From Bog-473 sp963821755 (GTDB lineage Bacteria > Actinomycetota > Acidimicrobiia > Acidimicrobiales > RAAP-2): a stretch of DNA of 64,000 bases. A model generated the notes under the pieces. That model did no database searches and was not told where the DNA came from. It saw only the letters and a program-made list of their open reading frames with translations. The DNA lies in NCBI GenBank assembly GCA_963821755.1, contig CAWGEX010000003.1:310001-374000 (forward strand). Direction: 5' to 3'. Numbering within the stretch: the first letter of the stretch is position 1; every line of letters begins with the position of its first letter. This document shows positions 22,301 to 30,033 of this stretch, in pieces. The position numbers and the translations under genes are program-made.

Positions 22301-23191
22301 GCCGGAGAGGTGACGTTCTATGCCTCGATGCCCACCGACATCGTGGTGGACGTCGAGGGCTACACGTCCGTTGCGGCTGCAGGTCTCTATACCGCCCTCT
22401 CGGCTCCGGTCCGGATCTGCGACACCAGATCCGGCGACCCCTCCACGCTCGACTCGCCCCCGGTCAATCAATGCAACGGAGCGAACAATGGCGGAGAGAC
22501 ACTGGCCGCCGGTAGCACCAAGAGCATCCAGGTCACCGGGATCAGCACCATTCCCGCCGGCGCGGCGGCGGCCGTGCTCAACGTGACGGACGCCAATCCA
22601 GCCGCACCGGGCATTCTGACTGTCTATCCCCAGGGCCCCAGCACGCCCACCGCATCGAACCTCAACTATGTGGCCGGCCAAGTCACGGCCAATCGGGTCA
22701 TCGTGCCGCTTTCGGCGAGTGGGGGGATCTCGATCTACACCTCGGTGCGAGCCGATGTGATCGTCGACGTCTCGGGGTACTACTCGACGGGAACAGGTAC
22801 CGAGTTCAACGCCGAGCCGGCACCGGTTCGGATCTGCGACACCAGACCGGACAATCCGTCGGGCCTCAGCGGAAGTAGCGCCCAGTGCAACAGCAATCCC
22901 ATCAGCCCTGGACAGTCTCGGACCGTGAACGTGTCAGCACTAGCAGGAGTTCCGACCACCGCGAAGGCCGTTGCGGTGAATGTGACCGGGGTGACCCCGT
23001 CAGCTCCCACATTCCTCACCGTGCTTCCCAATGCGCTGCCGTCACCCTCGACCTCCGACCTCAACGAAATAGCTGGAGACGTCAGGGCCAATATGGCCAT
23101 CGCCACACTGAGTTCGACCGGTACCATCACCATCTTCAATTACGCCGGCAGCATCAATGTGGTAGTCGACGTGCTCGGGTGGTACTCGTAG
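19361..23191 (+). CDS. Secreted S53 (kumamolisin-like) serine-carboxyl peptidase with Ig-like and ICDTR repeats
   Basis: From ATG 19361 the protein has 1276 residues. A signal peptide (RSRLLVATLALTGFVVSLPSTAGA) is followed by a pro-kumamolisin activation domain (about residues 70-210). The sedolisin catalytic residues are visible: E314 and D318 in EADLD, oxyanion D399 in ATGDSGSEDC and S525 in GTSFASPFWAG. IPT-like and Ig-like domains come next, then three repeats of about 130 residues with ICDTR and QCN (residues about 868-1276). S53 enzymes work at acid pH outside the cell. GTG 19343, behind GGGAGG, is an alternative start. Confidence 0.88.
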   Translation: MMVGRSRLLVATLALTGFVVSLPSTAGASTTTSTNGSTTTSNPLVRPHQFAPHGAPRGSTALGAVPATQRLDLSVVLPPSNTAGLHSLLANLYNPSSPQFHQWLKPGQFATQFGPSSSNVATVETWLRGRGLSATLRSGSAIDVSAPVSKVSAALGTSFERYRLRSGQVGYLAHDAPLVPDNLAHGQVASIIGLNTLTDYRPESLKSAPSNHRTSNASLQPKADGLNPCSGATTALANFGNGASLDQIGASYGIGTLLNNNQNGHGETIGLYELAPHSASDVSSYLNCFGLANAVTTVPVDGGSFSDPNGGEVEADLDIQQVATQAPGASIVSYEGPNTGQGVYDVWNTIVTDDAAQVVSTSWGECEAIALQGGMSGGFSTLFTQAAAQGQSIFAATGDSGSEDCYPSDLATSLAVDYPASDPGVTAVGGTTLGSNSQVVWNDCQTQESSTVCGEQGGTGATGGGVSGIESRQNGQPAVNVPAEVSCLNGCREVPDVSANAGTPMEIYCLQAGCFGGWAFARGTSFASPFWAGLAADRSDGCTTQTGLFNPALYALYSQGAYGSAFTDIKSGDNDLIGGGTNVGQYPALNGYDLASGIGSPIAGGLSCPEVTSVTPGQSGHQVVVTGLGLEHAAIDFGGSAASVVPGTASATAVTVVVPSGSGTVTVGGSGALGTGTNTVAFTYPAITTTSLAAGVVGQPYSQTLAAVGVSAQESWTATPGSLPAGLTLNASSGVITGTPTTAAPSQNVSITLTADQGTVLTATLPIRIFFSASTTTVTATPTNPNLGRSVTFGADVTSSTGTPTGTVTFSIGSISLCTTPALVSGVGSCASSAAPAGSNTVTATYSDDGTFAPSTGSTSLAVADGPYTPLGPVRICDTRPNNPSNLTSTAGAPVAQCNGGGGNSGSTLAGGGTKSITVAGAFGVPSGATAVVLNVTVVNPTAAGYLSVYPRGAAQPMASNINYVSGQVVPNLVEVGAGTAGEVTFYASMPTDIVVDVEGYTSVAAAGLYTALSAPVRICDTRSGDPSTLDSPPVNQCNGANNGGETLAAGSTKSIQVTGISTIPAGAAAAVLNVTDANPAAPGILTVYPQGPSTPTASNLNYVAGQVTANRVIVPLSASGGISIYTSVRADVIVDVSGYYSTGTGTEFNAEPAPVRICDTRPDNPSGLSGSSAQCNSNPISPGQSRTVNVSALAGVPTTAKAVAVNVTGVTPSAPTFLTVLPNALPSPSTSDLNEIAGDVRANMAIATLSSTGTITIFNYAGSINVVVDVLGWYS
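21961..23188 (+). repeat. Three ICDTR modules in the S53 peptidase
   Basis: Coding repeats beginning at about 21961, 22384 and 22804. Each has (P)VRICDTR, a second cysteine in QCN, then alternating hydrophobic segments of the type AVVLNVT, YLSVYP, ASNINY, VPNLVEV and a closing VVDVEGY. The paired cysteines suggest one disulfide per module. The same module occurs three times in the CAP protein at 47372-48611 on the other strand. Confidence 0.85.
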
Positions 23192-23404
23192 GGACCGGTC
23201 AGGGAGGGGTGGTGCACCGCCGACTCGTTCTGATCAGCCGGGAAGTGCCATTTCGATTGGCTGCCTGACGCCACACGAGTGACACCGCTGGTGAGAGCAC
23301 CAGGGGCCGCCTGCCCCATCGCCCGTTCGGGCCCGCTTGGGTGTAGACACTGATATACGAACAGAGCGATCCTGACTGGCGTTTGCGCCGGGAGGAGGGG
23401 ACGC

Positions 23405-24972
23405 ATGAGACACGTCAACGGTGTCAGTCCACGGATGCGGAGCTGGTTTCAACGCTTCCTGGCCTCGTTCAGCGTGATGGCCCTGGTGGCGCTGGGTGCC
23501 ATCGCCGCCGCGGTGCCCTTCGCCGCCATGTCCGACGCCGCGAGCCCCGCCCTTGCGGCCAGCGAGGCGCCCCTACCGGCCAATGCCGCCGCGGACCCAG
23601 CCGTCGTTGTCAGTCAAAGCGCCTGCACGGACCTCGGTACGTGTGTGGCGGTGGGATCCTACGAGGACACGAACGGGGTCCAGCAGAGCCTTATCGACAC
23701 CTACTCGTCCGGCGCCTGGTCGCCCAGCGAGGGCGCACTGCCCACAGATGCCGACGCCACCCGAGGAGGCGGTCTCGATGCCGTGTCCTGTCCAGCGTCA
23801 GGATCATGTGTGGCGATCGGCTCGTATTTCGACCGCGACGGCAACCAACAGGCTTTCGTCGACACCCTGGCGCACGGCGCGTGGGCCCCGGTCGTGGCGT
23901 CATTGCCGCCGAACGCCGCGGCGAATCCGGACGCGCAACTGCATGGCATTTCGTGCGCGACAACGAACTCATGCGTGGCCGTAGGTACCTACGATGCCAA
24001 AGACGCCGCGGTCGAACGGCCTGCGTTGATCGAGATCCTTTCGGGGGGCACGTGGACTCCACTCGCGGCCCCGCTTCCGTCCAACGCGGGGTCGGGCAAC
24101 CTCAATGGCGTGAGTTGCCCTGCGGATGGTTCGTGTGCCGCCGTGGGTACCTACAACGTCCTGAGGAATGCCAGCGGTCTGGTCATCGAGGACACGCTCC
24201 CGTTGGTCGAGACGCTCGCCTCTGGCACGTGGACCCCGAGCGAAGGAGCCATACCAGCTGCCGCCGACACCGCCACCCTTGACGCCGAATCCGTCCAGTT
24301 TCTCGGGGACTTCTGCGACCCGACGGGGCTGTGTCAAGCGGTCGGCACCTATGCCGACAGCGGCGGCAATCAATTGCCTCTGGTCGAGACGCGTTCCGGT
24401 GGCACGTGGATGGCCGCAAGCTCGGTGCTCCCTTCCGACGCCGAGGGCAATGGAACCTTCGCGGCGATCCTTGCTGTGTCCTGCCCGACTGGAGGACACT
24501 GCGTCGCCGTCGGTAACTATCTCGATGGCAACGGAAATCAACGGGCTCTCGTCGAGAATCTTGCGGCCGGTTCATGGACCCCGAGCGAGGCCCCGCTGCC
24601 TTCAGGGACCACGGTCGATCCGTCGGCATCTCTGAATGGGGTTTCGTGCTCGATCTCCACGGCCGGCGCCGCTCCAACGGCCACGACGACGCCCCCGCCG
24701 AGCACGACCACCAGCACCACAACCCCATCGATCTCGACACCGACGACGGGCAGCACGTCCACCACCACCACGACAGGCGCGCCGACCGGCAGCACCACGA
24801 CCACGCCGACATCGACCACCACCACCCCCACATCGACACCACCACCACCACCACGACACCTGCGGCGAGCCCCATGACGACCTCATGCACCATCGTCGGC
24901 TCCTACCAAGATGCGAGCGGTCTGACGCAAGGCCTGCTCGCTACGGAAACTCCAGGTCCGGGCACGAATTAG
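23405..24972 (+). CDS. Secreted repeat protein with SCPxxGxCVAVG units, frameshifted in a Thr-rich tract
   Basis: I do not recognise a characterised family. After GGAGGAGG and ATG 23405 there is a signal peptide/membrane segment (LASFSVMALVALGAIAAAVPFAA). Seven or so repeats of about 55 residues follow, each with a (V)SCP..G.CVAVG.Y.D..GNQ..LV(E/D)T core and ..G.W.PSEAPLP. These look like beta-propeller-type blades with a cysteine pair. A Thr/Pro/Ser-rich tract (about 24665-24860) interrupts the last unit. The straight reading stops at 24877, whereas SCTIVGSYQDASGLTQGLL resumes in another frame and ends at 24972, so an indel in the tract is likely. Confidence 0.7.
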
Positions 24973-25157
24973 GCCCCGCAGGAGCGATGACAGGAGTGGT
25001 GTCAGCGGCAGGTCCGGTCGCGCCGCCGCGAACCACGCCGGCGATGGAGTTACGCCCAGGACGTCGATGACGACATCCCCCGATCGTCAAGGCGATCCCT
25101 TCTCCCGCCCCACCTTGGCTCGCCTGGGACATTTGCCTTATCCCTGACCTGCAATTC

Positions 25158-25186
25158 TCGACAAAAACTGGAACGTGTTCTAATAT
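25158..25186 (+). promoter_or_regulatory. Promoter of the ribD operon with internal palindrome
   Basis: TCGACA (25158-25163), 17 bases, TAATAT (25181-25186) fits sigma-70. The spacer holds the perfect palindrome GAACGTGTTC (25171-25180), a candidate operator. An inverted repeat TTCTA/TAGAA (25178-25182 and 25195-25199) overlaps the -10. The short leader (about 44 nt to ATG 25237) has no room for an FMN riboswitch. Confidence 0.55.
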
Positions 25187-25236
25187 TATTACACTAGAAG
25201 GTGAAGGCGCTTCCCACGCCTGGTGAGGAATCAGCC

Positions 25237-26256
25237 ATGGACGTTTCAGTCGACACCGAGAAGCTCAAGGACACCGAGCACATCCGGCGCGCCATTGAGC
25301 TGGCCGAATCCGTCCGGGGGACCACCTCGCCCAACCCGTGGGTCGGCTGCATCGTGGTTCCCGCCAGCGATCACGCTCTGACCTTCGGGGGGACGACGGC
25401 TCCACCGGGTGGTCCCCACGCCGAGGTGGCAGCGCTGCGGCAGGCCGGGGAAGGGCACGCGCGGGGGGCGACCCTGTTCACGACCCTCGAGCCCTGTGCC
25501 CACCAGGGTCGAACACCGCCCTGTACCGACGCCATCATCGCGGCCGGCGTCTCCCGAGTGGTCATTGGCATTGAAGACCCAGACCCCCTGGTGGCCGGCC
25601 GGGGAGTGGCGGCGCTGCGGGCCGCCGGTATTGAGGTCACCGTGGGAGTCGCCGCGGCGGAGGTGACCGACCAGTTGGCGCCGTATCTCAAGCACCGGCG
25701 GTCCGGGCACCCATGGGTCATCCTGAAGATGGCGTCCAGCCTCGATGCCCGGACGGCTGCGCCCGACGGCACCAGCGAATGGATCACCGGAGAGGAGGCC
25801 CGCGAGGACGTGCATCGTCTCCGGGCTCGATCCGACGCCGTGCTCGTGGGCGCAGGCACCGTCCGGGCCGACGATCCTGAGCTGACCGTCCGCCTCGGTG
25901 GCCACGCGTCCGGACGGCAGCCGATGCGGGTGGTCCTGGGCACCGCGTCTCCCGATGCCAAAGTGCAGCCGGCCCTGGAGGTCTCGGGTGACCTGGGGGA
26001 CGTGTTGACCGAACTGGGTCAACGGGGCGTGCTCCAACTTCTGGTCGAAGGCGGCGCCAGCGTGGCGCACGCCTTCCACGCGGCGAGGCTGGTGGACCGC
26101 TACGTGTTCTACCTCGCTCCGGCGCTCTTCGGCGGCGACGACGGGCGACCGCTTTTCGCCGGTCCCGGGGCTGGCACAATTGATGAGGTGTGGCGCGGAA
26201 AGTTGGTCTCAGTCGATCAACTGGGACAAGATCTTCGAGTGGAGGTGGCAGCCTGA
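25237..26256 (+). CDS. ribD: Bifunctional riboflavin deaminase/reductase
   Basis: RibD deaminates and then reduces the pyrimidine formed from GTP in riboflavin synthesis. The N-terminal zinc deaminase domain shows SPNPWVGCIVV, GGPHAEVAAL (zinc His and catalytic Glu) and LEPCAHQGRTPPC (two zinc Cys). The C-terminal reductase, from about residue 150, shows LKMASSLDARTA, SEWITG and LLVEGGASVAHAF. ATG 25237 has GAGGAA upstream; GTG 25201 is a possible alternative. The stop overlaps ribBA. Confidence 0.95.
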   Translation: MDVSVDTEKLKDTEHIRRAIELAESVRGTTSPNPWVGCIVVPASDHALTFGGTTAPPGGPHAEVAALRQAGEGHARGATLFTTLEPCAHQGRTPPCTDAIIAAGVSRVVIGIEDPDPLVAGRGVAALRAAGIEVTVGVAAAEVTDQLAPYLKHRRSGHPWVILKMASSLDARTAAPDGTSEWITGEEAREDVHRLRARSDAVLVGAGTVRADDPELTVRLGGHASGRQPMRVVLGTASPDAKVQPALEVSGDLGDVLTELGQRGVLQLLVEGGASVAHAFHAARLVDRYVFYLAPALFGGDDGRPLFAGPGAGTIDEVWRGKLVSVDQLGQDLRVEVAA

Positions 26257-27476
26257 TGGGGTTCTCAACGGTGCAGGAGGCCATCGACGCCATTGGTCGA
26301 CTGGGCATGGCGGTGGTGGTCGACGATGAGGACCGGGAAAATGAAGGCGACCTGGTCATGGCCGCAGAAGCGGCCACGCCCGAGAACATCGCCTTCTTCC
26401 TGGCTCACACATCCGGCGTGATTTGCGTGCCGCTGCTGCCCGAGCGCGCCGACGCGCTCGAACTGCCCTTGATGGTCACGGCCAACACGGAGGCCCAGCG
26501 CACCGCCTTCACTGTGAGCGTGGATTTCCGGCACGGCACCACCACGGGAATCTCGGCCACCGACCGGTCCTCGACGATTGGCGCCCTGATCGACCCGAAG
26601 ACCCGTCCCAATGACCTGAATCGGCCCGGTCACATCTTCCCGCTCCGCTATCGCGCCGGCGGGGTGCTCAAGCGCGCCGGCCATACCGAGGCGACAGTGG
26701 ATCTCGCCCGGGCCGCCGGCCTGTCGCCGGCGGGGGTGCTCTGCGAGATCATTACCGAGGACAAGTCGGAAATGGCCCGTCTGCCCGACCTCGAGCGGTT
26801 CGCCAAGAAGTACGACCTGCCCCTGATCTCCATCGCTGATCTGATCCGGTACCGCCGCCAGAACGAGAAGCTCGTGCGCCTGGTGTCCGAAGCCCGGATC
26901 CCGGCCCAGGATCGTGAGTTCCGGGCCTACGTCTACGAGTCGGTCCTCGATGCCGAGCAGCATCTGGCCCTCGTCATGGGTGACGTGGACGGTGAGGAAG
27001 ACGTGCTGGTCCGGGTGCACTCCGAGTGCCTGACGGGGGACGTCTTCGGCTCGTTGCGCTGTGACTGCGGTCCGCAGTTGCAGGCGTCGCTCGATCTCAT
27101 CGAGCAGGAAGGTCGGGGCGTCCTGATCTACCTCCGCGGCCACGAGGGTCGCGGCATCGGACTCGGGCACAAGATCCGGGCCTACCAACTGCAAGAAGAG
27201 GGACACGACACCGTTGACGCCAACTTGCAACAAGGTCTGCCGGTGGACAGCCGTGAATACGGGATCGGGGCGCAGATGTTGGTCGACCTGGGCATCACCA
27301 CCATGCGGCTGATGACCAACAACCCGGTCAAATACGGCGGACTCGAGGGATTCGGTCTCGATATCACCGAGCGCGTGCCCCTGCAGCCGTCGCCGAACCC
27401 CGAGAACATCGCCTACCTGCGCACCAAGCGTGAGCGGATGGGTCACATTCTCCATGGCCTCGACGACGTCTTGTGA
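26256..27476 (+). CDS. ribBA: Bifunctional DHBP synthase/GTP cyclohydrolase II
   Basis: The N-terminal RibB half makes 3,4-dihydroxy-2-butanone 4-phosphate (VVVDDEDRENEGDLVMAAE, HTSGVICVP, GHTEATVDLARAAG). The C-terminal RibA half opens GTP (VRVHSECLTGDVFGSLRCDC with three zinc cysteines, LRGHEGRGIGL, MTNNPVKYGG). Length is 406 residues. It overlaps ribD by one base (TGATG). The usual ribE between ribD and ribBA is absent here. The stop codon lies in a 17-bp triplication. Confidence 0.96.
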   Translation: MGFSTVQEAIDAIGRLGMAVVVDDEDRENEGDLVMAAEAATPENIAFFLAHTSGVICVPLLPERADALELPLMVTANTEAQRTAFTVSVDFRHGTTTGISATDRSSTIGALIDPKTRPNDLNRPGHIFPLRYRAGGVLKRAGHTEATVDLARAAGLSPAGVLCEIITEDKSEMARLPDLERFAKKYDLPLISIADLIRYRRQNEKLVRLVSEARIPAQDREFRAYVYESVLDAEQHLALVMGDVDGEEDVLVRVHSECLTGDVFGSLRCDCGPQLQASLDLIEQEGRGVLIYLRGHEGRGIGLGHKIRAYQLQEEGHDTVDANLQQGLPVDSREYGIGAQMLVDLGITTMRLMTNNPVKYGGLEGFGLDITERVPLQPSPNPENIAYLRTKRERMGHILHGLDDVL

Positions 27477-27518
27477 CCTTCGGAGTCTTGTGACCCTCGG
27501 ATACTTGTGACCCTGGGA
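27468..27518 (+). repeat. 17-bp triplication across the ribBA stop codon
   Basis: Units at 27468-27484, 27485-27501 and 27502-27518, each of the form GTCTTGTGACCCTCGGA with one to four changes. The first copy contains the last codons and TGA stop of ribBA. The repeats fill nearly the whole spacer before ribH. Confidence 0.85.
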
Positions 27519-27526
27519 TTGCGCTA

Positions 27527-28060
27527 GTGGCCGGCTCCGACCTCATCGCCCTCCCCGAGGGGGCGCTCGACGACGTGGCAGCGCGGGTGGGTGCGTCGTT
27601 GTGTGGTGAGCACAACGGTCGGGGAATTCGCGTCGGCATTGCGGGCGCCCAATTCAATGGTGGCATCACGGTGCGCCTGCTCGACGGGGCGCTCGACGCC
27701 CTGGGTGAGGTCGGAACCGACAAACGTGACGTGACGGTGGCCTGGGCACCGGGTGCCTTCGAGCTGCCGTTAGTCGCTCGGGCCTTCGCCACGGCCGGCC
27801 GAGTGGACGTGGTCCTCTGCCTCGGTGCCGTTGTGCGGGGCGACACCGGTCACTACGACTTCGTGGCCGGTCAGTGTGCCTCCGGGATTCAGCAGGTGCA
27901 GCTCACCACCGGCGTCCCGGTCGTATTCGGGGTGCTCACCACCGACACGCTCGACCAGGCCCTTGCACGGTCCGAGCCCGATGCATCGAACAAAGGCCGC
28001 GAGGCGGCCTTGACTGGGATTGAGATGGTCCGCCTTCTGCGCACCGGACCACTCTCGTAG
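27527..28060 (+). CDS. ribH: 6,7-dimethyl-8-ribityllumazine synthase
   Basis: Condenses the RibBA and RibD products to lumazine, the direct precursor of riboflavin. Motifs are AGAQFNGGIT, VAWAPGAFELPLVAR, CLGAVVRGDTGHYDFVA (catalytic His) and FGVLTTDTLDQALAR, ending SNKGREAA. At 177 residues it has an N-terminal extension of about 30 residues compared with typical RibH. GTG start. The order ribD-ribBA-ribH points to one operon. Confidence 0.94.
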   Translation: MAGSDLIALPEGALDDVAARVGASLCGEHNGRGIRVGIAGAQFNGGITVRLLDGALDALGEVGTDKRDVTVAWAPGAFELPLVARAFATAGRVDVVLCLGAVVRGDTGHYDFVAGQCASGIQQVQLTTGVPVVFGVLTTDTLDQALARSEPDASNKGREAALTGIEMVRLLRTGPLS

Positions 28061-28185
28061 GGGAAGCCCGAGCCGATTCATCTGACCGATCACGTTGCCC
28101 TTCGGGGGCACGACGAGAAGGCATCGAGTCCGATCATCTTCGCCACGCACCGCTCTGAGGGCGGTCGACCGGGCTCGGGTCTGCG

Positions 28186-28191
28186 AAGATT
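28186..28191 (+). promoter_or_regulatory. -10-like box six bases before hisG
   Basis: AAGATT with six pyrimidine-rich bases before ATG 28198 and no ribosome binding site. It is a weaker member of the TAnnnT-N6-start class seen in this window. Confidence 0.35.
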
Positions 28192-28197
28192 CTCCCC

Positions 28198-29082
28198 ATG
28201 CTCCGCCTCGTCCTGCCCAAAGGTTCGTTGGAGAAGGCCACACTCCAGCTCTTCACCGACGCCGACCTGGCGGTGACCAGGTCGTCTGACGTCAACTACC
28301 GGGCCAGCATCGCCGATCCCCGCATCGATGACGTTCGCATCCTGCGCCCGCAGGAGATTCCGGTCTACGTCGCAGACGGTCTGTTCGACCTCGGCATCAC
28401 CGGTCAGGACTGGATTGAGGAACGGGGGAGTGACGTCGTCTCACTGGGCGAGCTCAACTACGCCAAAGCAACCTCGACGACCGTGCGGATCGTGTTGGCG
28501 GTGGCCCAGCAGTCGCCCGTCACGTCAATGGCCGATTTGGCGGCCCAATCGGGCACACTCCGCGTGAGCTCCGAATATCCCGAGCTCACGCGTCGCGTGC
28601 TCAAGACGCACGGCATCGAGGCCGACGTCTCACCGTCCTACGGCGCCACCGAGGCCAAGGTGCCCGACATCGCCGACGCGGTCGTTGACTTGACCGAGAC
28701 GGGGAGCGCACTGCGAGCCGCCGGTCTCCGCATCATTGAGACGCTTCTGGTGTCGCCCACCCAACTCATCGCCAATCCGGTCTCGGCCGCCGATCCCGTC
28801 AAGCGGCACGCCATGGAACAGATCCTGACCTTGCTGTTGGGAACGCTCGAGGCCCGCGGCAAGGTGCTGGTCAAGCTCAACGTGCCCGCGGACCGCCTCG
28901 ACGGCGTCCTGGGCGTTCTCCCGTCCCTGCGGGCCCCGACCATTTCCGAACTCTCCGGAGGCGGGGGCTTCGCCCTGGAAGCCGTGGTGGCCAAGTCCGA
29001 CATCAACACCCTGATCCCCGCCCTGAGCGACCACGGAGCCACCGACATTCTCGAGATCCCGCTGTCTAAAATTGTGCATTAG
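28198..29082 (+). CDS. hisG: ATP phosphoribosyltransferase (long form)
   Basis: First step of histidine synthesis. The protein starts LRLVLPKGSLEKATLQLF, has DLGITGQDWIEE and the PRPP-binding region VDLTETGSALRAAGLR. At 294 residues it is the long form with a C-terminal regulatory domain (about residues 210-294) that binds histidine. In many actinobacteria hisE precedes hisG; here no hisE is seen in the 137-bp gap after ribH. Confidence 0.94.
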   Translation: MLRLVLPKGSLEKATLQLFTDADLAVTRSSDVNYRASIADPRIDDVRILRPQEIPVYVADGLFDLGITGQDWIEERGSDVVSLGELNYAKATSTTVRIVLAVAQQSPVTSMADLAAQSGTLRVSSEYPELTRRVLKTHGIEADVSPSYGATEAKVPDIADAVVDLTETGSALRAAGLRIIETLLVSPTQLIANPVSAADPVKRHAMEQILTLLLGTLEARGKVLVKLNVPADRLDGVLGVLPSLRAPTISELSGGGGFALEAVVAKSDINTLIPALSDHGATDILEIPLSKIVH

Positions 29083-29084
29083 TG

Positions 29085-29330
29085 ATGGCCGAGTTCGTCC
29101 CTCTGGCCCCCCTCTACGTCGGGCGCGTCACCGCCTTTGACGCCCGGCGTGGCTGGGGCACGGTCACTGACGCCCAGGGCGCGGCCTTTGATTTTCACGC
29201 CACCGCCATCGCCGATGGGAGCCGGGGGATCGCCCTGGGTACCGAGGTGAGTTTCGTGGTGGCGCCCGGCCATCGGGGTCGCTATGAGGCGCGTGGGCTC
29301 ACCGCGGAGGGTTCGTTCCGGGAACACTGA
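29085..29330 (+). CDS. Cold-shock-domain-like small protein
   Basis: An 81-residue protein with one CSD-like beta barrel: YVGRVTAFDARRGWGTVTDA matches RNP1 of cold-shock proteins (GxxxxFxxxxGxGxI), followed by FDFHATAIADGSR and VSFVVAPGHRGRYEA. The aromatic RNP residues are partly replaced (Trp in RGWGTV, Phe in AFDFH). It starts at ATG 29085 or GTG 29082, immediately after hisG, and probably shares its transcript. Confidence 0.75.
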   Translation: MAEFVPLAPLYVGRVTAFDARRGWGTVTDAQGAAFDFHATAIADGSRGIALGTEVSFVVAPGHRGRYEARGLTAEGSFREH

Positions 29331-29395
29331 CGTCCACCTCGGGCCCCGCTAGGCGGCGGCCCTCCCCGTTCAGCCCGGTTCAGCCCAGGCCAGGG

Positions 29396-29839
29396 TCAGT
29401 TCTGGTCGGTGTTGGCGGCGCTCTCTGCGGCGGCGCGTTCGACTCCCTCGAGCTGGACGAAAGCCAGCCTGAGCTGGGACAGAGCATCGAGCAGGGACGG
29501 CTCGGCCTCTCCCAGACGGCCCTTGAGCCCTTCGAGGAGGGCGCCCAGGCCGTCAATGGCCAACCGAGCCTGGAACAGCATGGGTGGCGTCTGGGACAGA
29601 TAGACGGCCGCCAGCTCGAAGAGGCCGTAGCAGTGGTTGGCCACCACCACTTCAGCGGGCGAATTGGCCAGTTGCTGGCGCATGGCGTCGATTTCGGCCT
29701 GCGCCTCGGCGCTCAAGGGCTCCGCCTCGTCCGCCTCGTCGGGCGGGCCCGAGCCTCCGGGTGGAGGCGACGCTGGAGGAGCGGCGCCATCCTCCTTCTC
29801 AGGGAAATGCTCGCCCGACGGTGTCCAAAGACTGCTCAT
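29396..29839 (-). CDS. DUF1844 domain protein
   Basis: A 147-residue cytosolic protein with an acidic/Pro-rich N-terminus (about residues 1-50) and a helical DUF1844 domain (HCYGLFELAAVYLSQ, QARLAIDGLGALLEGLKGRLG, LLDALSQLRLAFVQLE). In actinobacteria this family is regularly found beside infC, as here, where it is divergent from infC. Function is unknown. The start ATG is preceded by TAGAGT at six bases, indicating a leaderless mRNA. Confidence 0.85.
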   Translation of the reverse strand: MSSLWTPSGEHFPEKEDGAAPPASPPPGGSGPPDEADEAEPLSAEAQAEIDAMRQQLANSPAEVVVANHCYGLFELAAVYLSQTPPMLFQARLAIDGLGALLEGLKGRLGEAEPSLLDALSQLRLAFVQLEGVERAAAESAANTDQN

Positions 29840-29845
29840 GCTGGT

Positions 29846-29851
29846 ACTCTA
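29846..29851 (-). promoter_or_regulatory. -10 box of leaderless DUF1844 transcript
   Basis: On the minus strand TAGAGT is followed by six bases and the ATG at 29839. The divergent infC promoter must lie close by; TTGACT at 29857 on the plus strand is a possible -35 for infC, but its -10 is weak. Confidence 0.45.
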
Positions 29852-30033
29852 TGCCTCTTGACTACATGGAAGCGGGGCCTCTACGGGGGTCTCCACCTGG
29901 CCACATGTCCGACGACTGGACCGAGTGCGCCAGGTTGATGGTTCTCCGGCGCGGGTCCCGCCCGCTGGTCGGCCTCGCTCCTCCGAATGGCTTGCGGAAA
30001 GACCGCGGGCCCGAGTGAGAGGTGTGATGCCGC

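Noticed and set aside
25171..25180. LexA (SOS) box in the ribD promoter
   Set aside because: GAAC and GTTC are two bases apart; the actinobacterial SOS box has four between them.
24973..25236. FMN riboswitch upstream of ribD
   Set aside because: The conserved RFN helices are not visible and the promoter leaves only about 44 nt of leader.
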